Source of the DNA: G963662985 sp963662985
GTDB taxonomy: Bacteria; Chloroflexota; Anaerolineae; Anaerolineales; UBA11579
Direction: 5' to 3'
Assembly (NCBI GenBank): GCA_963662985.1
Contig: OY760067.1
Span: forward strand, 1,736,001 to 1,800,000
Length of the DNA stretch: 64,000 bases
The notes under the pieces were generated by a model. That model searched no databases. It saw only the letters and a program-made list of their open reading frames with translations, and had not been told where the DNA came from. A program made the translations under genes and the position numbers. Of the stretch, positions 59,648-64,000 are shown in pieces. The stretch's first letter is position 1, and each line of letters starts with the position of its first letter.

Positions 59648-60961
59648 TTAATTCCCTATAATCGAGGTTGGAGTTGAAGATGGATAAGGTGTTCTAGTTG
59701 GCCGTGGTGTTGCAGTTGGAGGATTAATATTTATTAGTTCAACTTCTACCATTTCTGGCACAATAGATTCAATTTTTAGTGATTGGTTAATAATTTCTGG
59801 AATTAATTGTGCTGTAAATTTTCCAGCTTCCATTTGAGTTAATTCTACATATAAATGAATATCATCTTTCGTAAGAGCTTCAAGTGCTGTTAATGGTCCA
59901 GACACGATTACGTCAACAGTTTCAGGAGATATTGATACTGTATATTGATCGTTAAGCCCAATATATTCTACAGGTAGATTTATTCTCGTACTACTTTCTG
60001 TTGCGGCAATTCCTACAAAAACTTCAATAGTTTGTTCAATTCCGTCATTTGAAACAACACTAATATTAGCAGGTAAATCTAAAGCTATTTTTGTTTGAAT
60101 GTTTGTATCTGCACCTGTGATATCTAACGGAATAGTATTTACATATCCAGGCAATGATTGTACATCATCAGGATTTGCTGAATACAAAGTAACAATAATT
60201 GGATTATAACTAATATTGGTAACATGATATCCGTCTTTAGGGACACCATCAGTGAGTAAAGTGACTGCAACATCTCGATACCCACCACTTTGAGATAACT
60301 CAACTTTGGCAGTTACAGTTTGTGGCTCAATAGTTATATTTTGAATTTGGTTTCCATCTGCATCAAAGGCATTTAATGTAATCTCATTTTCAAAACTTTC
60401 ATTTTTATCAAGAATATTTATTTTTGCTTTAACTGCACTAATAGTTGATACTATTTTCTCAGCGCCTTTTATTTGGACTGAATCTGCGCTAAGTTCTAAA
60501 TTCACAATTTCATAACCTAAAGAAGGTTCACCCATTATTTCTGTAGAAATAGGAAAATCAATTACAGACTTGTTTTCAATAGATATTGCAACTACAGAAG
60601 GAGTTGTGCCAATTACATCTACTGGACGTAAAAATACATTTACATCAATAGGCATCATGTATTCTCCATTATCGTAATTGGATAAGTCAATGCTTGCGGT
60701 TACAACATCTTTTTGAGAATTTAATGTATCCCATAAAGATTGAGGTGCTCGTAAATTAACAGTAACAGTCTCAGGCAAAGAAGTTGTAATCAATTTATCT
60801 TCTTGAAGCCCGATTATCTCTAATGGAACATTATTTGGATACTTTCCTTCAGTATTTGGATCATTCGCTGTTGTTGCAGAAAACCATACTAAAATAGCAA
60901 GTGTAATTGCCATTACAATATTTCCAATAGTAGAGAAATTGATTTTATTAAAAGTATCCAT
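59648..60961 (-). CDS. YbbR-domain protein (CdaR-like)
   Basis: A 437-residue protein with one N-terminal transmembrane helix (about 11-29) and four YbbR-like repeats outside the membrane, recognisable by the recurring V-x-V-x-(A/G)-P/G-x pattern such as SLPETVTVNLRAPQ and ISPETVDVIVSGP. It ends in a Pro/Thr tail (RPTRTPYPSSTPTS). In other bacteria the gene after cdaA encodes CdaR, the extracytoplasmic regulator of the cyclase. The 7-base gap to cdaA supports that pairing. Confidence 0.9.
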   Translation of the reverse strand: MDTFNKINFSTIGNIVMAITLAILVWFSATTANDPNTEGKYPNNVPLEIIGLQEDKLITTSLPETVTVNLRAPQSLWDTLNSQKDVVTASIDLSNYDNGEYMMPIDVNVFLRPVDVIGTTPSVVAISIENKSVIDFPISTEIMGEPSLGYEIVNLELSADSVQIKGAEKIVSTISAVKAKINILDKNESFENEITLNAFDADGNQIQNITIEPQTVTAKVELSQSGGYRDVAVTLLTDGVPKDGYHVTNISYNPIIVTLYSANPDDVQSLPGYVNTIPLDITGADTNIQTKIALDLPANISVVSNDGIEQTIEVFVGIAATESSTRINLPVEYIGLNDQYTVSISPETVDVIVSGPLTALEALTKDDIHLYVELTQMEAGKFTAQLIPEIINQSLKIESIVPEMVEVELININPPTATPRPTRTPYPSSTPTSIIGN

Positions 60962-60968
60962 GGATTAC

Positions 60969-61847
60969 CTACTTAATTCTCCGCGTTGTTAATTGCTCGT
61001 GAATAGATTTTAATAATGGCTTTTTTTCAGGTTTTGTGAAAAATGTTCTAAGAATTGCGCCTAATCTTTCACTGTCGATTCTTTGAATCATACGGCCATT
61101 ATATGCTATGGAGATGGAACCAGTTTCTTCTGAAACAACAACAACAATAGCATCACTAACTTCAGAGATTCCCAGCGCTGCTCGATGTCGAAGACCCATT
61201 TTTTGATCTGGATTTTCAGTGAGGACGCTACTTGAAGAAAGAGGCATTACACAAGAAGCTGCAATCAATTTTTCACCTTTAATTAAAACAGCTCCGTCAT
61301 GGAGAGGTGTATTAGGATAAAAAATTTGAAGTATTAATTCAGGAGATATTTCTGCATTAAGAACGACACCAGTTACTGTATAATCTTGTAGATTATCTAA
61401 CCTTTCAATAACAATCAATGCGCCATGTCTTAAGGTTGAAAGCCGTGTAGCAGCTCTAATTACCTCTAATAATTCATCTGGCAATGTCTCTTTTGTAGTT
61501 GTAGTTCTTGAGGGGATAATATTTCCTGCTCGTCCAAGTCGTTCAAAAGTTTTTCGAATTTCTTGAGAAAAGATAACCGGGATGACAAAAATTAATGCTG
61601 GGAGAATTGAGCTAATCAACCATGAAAAACCAGGCATGGCTTCACTAAAACTACTAAACAAAGCAGCTAATAATGCAAAAATGACTATCCCGCGAATTAA
61701 GAATTTTGACTGAGTTTGTTGTAATAATCGAAGAATAAGGTAGAAAATTGCAGATAATAAAATTACATCAACAAGACTCCACCAGGTAAATCTTTGGAAA
61801 ACAAAAACAATATTGTTAAAAAAATTTATCACAACAAACTCCAGCAT
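60969..61847 (-). CDS. cdaA: Membrane diadenylate cyclase CdaA
   Basis: A 292-residue enzyme that makes c-di-AMP from two ATP. Three N-terminal helices (about 20-100) precede the DAC domain, with TPLHDGAVLI and GLRHRAALGISE holding the DGA and RHR motifs essential for catalysis. c-di-AMP controls potassium and osmolyte balance and wall stress in many bacteria. The start has only a weak ribosome binding site. It is coupled to a YbbR-domain gene. Confidence 0.96.
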   Translation of the reverse strand: MLEFVVINFFNNIVFVFQRFTWWSLVDVILLSAIFYLILRLLQQTQSKFLIRGIVIFALLAALFSSFSEAMPGFSWLISSILPALIFVIPVIFSQEIRKTFERLGRAGNIIPSRTTTTKETLPDELLEVIRAATRLSTLRHGALIVIERLDNLQDYTVTGVVLNAEISPELILQIFYPNTPLHDGAVLIKGEKLIAASCVMPLSSSSVLTENPDQKMGLRHRAALGISEVSDAIVVVVSEETGSISIAYNGRMIQRIDSERLGAILRTFFTKPEKKPLLKSIHEQLTTRRIK

Positions 61848-61994
61848 TTCTTTCTATTTTTTATTTTAATAGAAGATTGCTTTTAAGACTAATAAAACTT
61901 CTAAGAGTAAGGTTAATTAATTTTTTTTAGAAGCAATTTGTTAGCTTAATAAACAATTTAGTTTGAGTTAAGCCCGTAAGTTGAAATAAATATG

Positions 61995-63143
61995 CTAGAA
62001 AGGGCGAAGAATTCTATCTTTTCGGAGAGCTTTAAGCCAGAAATTATGATTATTAATTTCTTTTGAATTAATAATATCTCTCCATGCTTTTATTTTTATT
62101 TCTTCAATTTTAACATCTTCATATGAGAGTTCAGAAATACTGCTTTCTGTATCATGATCTGTTTTTGGAATTATTGCAATGGCAACTTCAGCATTGAGAT
62201 CCTCAGCTGAAGATTCTATTTCTTTGAAAATTTTTCTTAATCCTATTTCACGATAGGCTTTGTTTGAAAACAAAATTGTATCAATTTTGACAACCAGATT
62301 TTCAACTTGCCATCCAGCAAGTCCAATTATTTCATCTTTTTCTTTAATTAAGAAATAAGCTTTTTCTCCAAATGAAATCATTATATCTGTGGCAGTTAAC
62401 TCTTGGCTGTTATTTTGTTGGTTTATAAATTGAGCAATTTCCTTAGCATTTGTTGGCTTTGCTCGAAGTAAGGTTATATTTTGGGTATTAATTGGTTGGT
62501 AAGAAGAAACATCTTCAATGGATTGGATATTTGAGAGATCTTCTCCAATATATTTATCCCAACCAGCTTGAACCTGTTGCCAAGTTTTTTCGATTGAACC
62601 GTTGGTATCAATGATGTGATCTGCTTTTTGTAACATAAATATTGCAGGTTCTTGGCTTTCAATTCTTGATTGTGCATCTGATGGTGAAAATTGTCTGTTT
62701 TTGATAAGTCTGCTAAATTGATTTTCTCTTGTTGCTGAAGTAACCCAAATTGAATCACATAATTTTTCAATAGGTCCATTAACAATTTTTATTGCTTCTA
62801 TAACAATTACTTTTTTATCAGTTTTGTTAATCAGATACTCGATTGCTTGGTTAATAAACGGATGAACAATTTCCTCTAAAGCTTTAAGGGCTTGGGGATC
62901 TGTAAAAACAATTTGACCTAGTTTTTTTCGGTTAATTTCTCCATTGAAGTCTAATATCCATTGACCAAAATGTTTTACAACAGGTGAATATGCGGGTGCT
63001 TTTTTTGTATATAATTTATGAGTTAATTTATCTGCATCAATACTATAAGCGCCAAGATGTTCTAACATCAAACGCACAACGCTTTTTCCTGTAGCTACAT
63101 TTCCTGTAAGACCTATGATGAATTTCTTCTCTGGTTTGTTCAT
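61995..63143 (-). CDS. coaE: Dephospho-CoA kinase fused to a GNAT-like domain
   Basis: A 382-residue protein, nearly twice the usual 200 residues of CoaE. Residues 1-200 are a dephospho-CoA kinase: P-loop GLTGNVATGKS (11-21), the DADKLTH and EEIVHP motifs, and the lid region around ENQFSRLIKNRQFSPSDA. It phosphorylates dephospho-CoA to CoA. From about 225 the protein looks like a GNAT acetyltransferase: LLRAKPTNAKEIAQFINQ, FLIKEKDEIIGLAGWQVEN and YREIGLRKIFKEIE. GNAT enzymes use acetyl-CoA, so the two halves may be functionally linked. The start appears leaderless. Confidence 0.93.
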   Translation of the reverse strand: MNKPEKKFIIGLTGNVATGKSVVRLMLEHLGAYSIDADKLTHKLYTKKAPAYSPVVKHFGQWILDFNGEINRKKLGQIVFTDPQALKALEEIVHPFINQAIEYLINKTDKKVIVIEAIKIVNGPIEKLCDSIWVTSATRENQFSRLIKNRQFSPSDAQSRIESQEPAIFMLQKADHIIDTNGSIEKTWQQVQAGWDKYIGEDLSNIQSIEDVSSYQPINTQNITLLRAKPTNAKEIAQFINQQNNSQELTATDIMISFGEKAYFLIKEKDEIIGLAGWQVENLVVKIDTILFSNKAYREIGLRKIFKEIESSAEDLNAEVAIAIIPKTDHDTESSISELSYEDVKIEEIKIKAWRDIINSKEINNHNFWLKALRKDRILRPF

Positions 63144-63150
63144 ATTCCTT

Positions 63151-63178
63151 ATTATAGTTGATTCTATTTGATAATCAA
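63151..63178 (-). promoter_or_regulatory. Promoter of coaE giving a leaderless start
   Basis: On the minus strand TTGATT (63178-63173) and TATAAT (63156-63151) are spaced by 16 bases. The -10 ends 7 bases before the coaE ATG at 63143, so transcription should begin at the start codon. Confidence 0.6.
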
Positions 63179-63184
63179 CTAATT

Positions 63185-64000
63185 TTATTGCATAAATTGT
63201 TGATTAATGAATTGGTCTAGTTCAATTCCTGATGATGACTCCATAATACGCCAAAAATCTTCATCTGAAGCTGTGTCATATTGATATTCAGAAAGGTATT
63301 GTTGAATTCCTTGATAAAAAGCATCTTCACCTAATAGATTATAAAGATCATAGATCATTACAGCAGCCTTGTAGTATTCGGCTATATGGAATAAATCTCC
63401 TTCGGGAGGATCATCAAGATCAAATTCACTATAATCTTCGTCCATCCAATCTCGAATTTGTTCAAAAGTGGAATCGACTGCTGATTGGCTACTGTTTCTA
63501 AGTGGGTAATAAGTATGGATAAAGGTAGCAAATCCTTCATTTCTCCATATTTCATGCCAGCTTGAAAGGCTTACACTGTCACCAAACCACATATGAGAGA
63601 TTTCATGGACTAGAGTTTGAATATCTAGCATTTGATCATCAATTAAAATCATAGTTTGGGTTTCTAAAGAAAAACCAGTTGCATCAATAACAACAAAACC
63701 GATACTTTCAAATGGATATGGTCCTAATTTTTCTTCCATCCATTGTATTGATTTAATTAAATCATCTTGAAATGATTTTGCTTTATCTGAAAAGTTTGAA
63801 GGTGCATAAATATTGATTTGTGTACCTTCAATCTCATCTTGAACCAGATATTCAAATTCTCCAACGATGATAGTTGCCAAATAGCTTGCCATAGGGTCAT
63901 TATGTTCGTATATATATGTCTCTGTTCCATCTGAATTAATAAACTCTTCTAATAATATGCCATTAGCAATTCCACGATTATTGGGAGGAGTTGTGATTGA
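63185..64000 (-). CDS. M1-family metallopeptidase (partial, N-terminus outside window)
   Basis: The frame is open to the window edge, giving the last 272 residues of a gluzincin aminopeptidase. The zinc site is HEISH followed by 18 residues and then the Glu of NEGFAT, exactly the HExxH-x18-E spacing of the M1 family. Upstream is the beta-sandwich to catalytic domain transition (FEYLVQDEIEGTQINIYAP) and the YPFESIGFVV segment. It ends shortly after the catalytic domain with EYQYDTASDEDFWRIME, lacking the large C-terminal helical domain of PepN, as in shorter M1 forms common in this phylum. Confidence 0.92.
   Translation of the reverse strand, partial: SITTPPNNRGIANGILLEEFINSDGTETYIYEHNDPMASYLATIIVGEFEYLVQDEIEGTQINIYAPSNFSDKAKSFQDDLIKSIQWMEEKLGPYPFESIGFVVIDATGFSLETQTMILIDDQMLDIQTLVHEISHMWFGDSVSLSSWHEIWRNEGFATFIHTYYPLRNSSQSAVDSTFEQIRDWMDEDYSEFDLDDPPEGDLFHIAEYYKAAVMIYDLYNLLGEDAFYQGIQQYLSEYQYDTASDEDFWRIMESSSGIELDQFINQQFMQ

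Noticed and set aside
1..64000. CRISPR arrays, tRNA or rRNA genes and intact insertion sequences
   Set aside because: No regularly spaced repeats, cloverleaf-like sequences, rRNA motifs or transposase frames were recognised anywhere in the window.

Overview
The window reads as chromosomal DNA of a low-GC, anaerobe-like member of the Chloroflexota, most likely Anaerolineae. This is inferred from gene content and style: a lipoprotein with an NBR1-Ig-like domain, Thr/Pro-rich 'TPT' linkers, a membrane protein preceding ruvX-mltG, a roadblock/LC7 protein, paired GH94 phosphorylases, and a cdaA-ybbR-der-lepB cluster. No rRNA, tRNA, CRISPR array or intact insertion sequence was recognised. Many promoters have an extended -10 (TGnTATAAT) and a poor -35. 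Three starts look leaderless, with the -10 hexamer ending 6-7 bases before the ATG.

Region 1 (1-5.6 kb, minus strand) is a phage-type head and tail module: GP20-like scaffold, P22-type coat protein, head completion and closure proteins, gp10-like and tail terminator proteins, major tail protein, a tail-assembly chaperone pair joined by a predicted -1 frameshift on A9, a very short tape-measure-like protein, and the start of a further tail gene. No portal or terminase precedes the scaffold gene. Instead the operon begins with its own promoter followed at once by a strong terminator hairpin.

Region 2 (5.7-22.7 kb) is mainly housekeeping on the plus strand: metG, serB, pyrG, eno, a GGDEF protein, alaS, a baseplate-J-like membrane protein, ruvX and mltG. 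An ECF sigma/anti-sigma pair and a response regulator-FHA operon lie on the minus strand. metG is preceded by a 19-residue leader peptide with eight Met codons, an antiterminator and a terminator, which together form a textbook ribosome-mediated attenuator. pyrG also has a leader with a short ORF and a strong terminator.

Region 3 (22.7-33 kb, minus strand) holds a surface lipoprotein, recA with an SOS-like box, an EF-G paralogue, a secreted protein of 24 leucine-rich repeats, an AraC/GyrI-like regulator, decayed copies of a phosphotransferase 3' end, the intact phosphotransferase and an MFS transporter. Region 4 (33.3-39.2 kb, plus strand) has gap-pgk-tpiA, two small genes (one frameshifted), an M24 peptidase and a DegV protein.

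Region 5 (39.2-55.4 kb) has upp, a small P-loop kinase, an anchored esterase, a polar amino acid ABC transporter, a roadblock protein, uvrC, and a LacI-GH94-GH94 cellobiose-type operon under a CelR-like palindrome. It ends with a flavodoxin-fold reductase, an MFS protein and a peroxiredoxin. Region 6 (55.4-56.2 kb) is non-coding and carries a near-consensus LexA box on an extended -10 promoter, followed by terminator-like repeats: a candidate SOS-induced small RNA. Region 7 (56.2-64 kb, minus strand) contains a ferredoxin-type aldo/keto reductase, lepB, der, a YbbR-domain protein, cdaA, a CoaE-GNAT fusion and a partial M1 peptidase.
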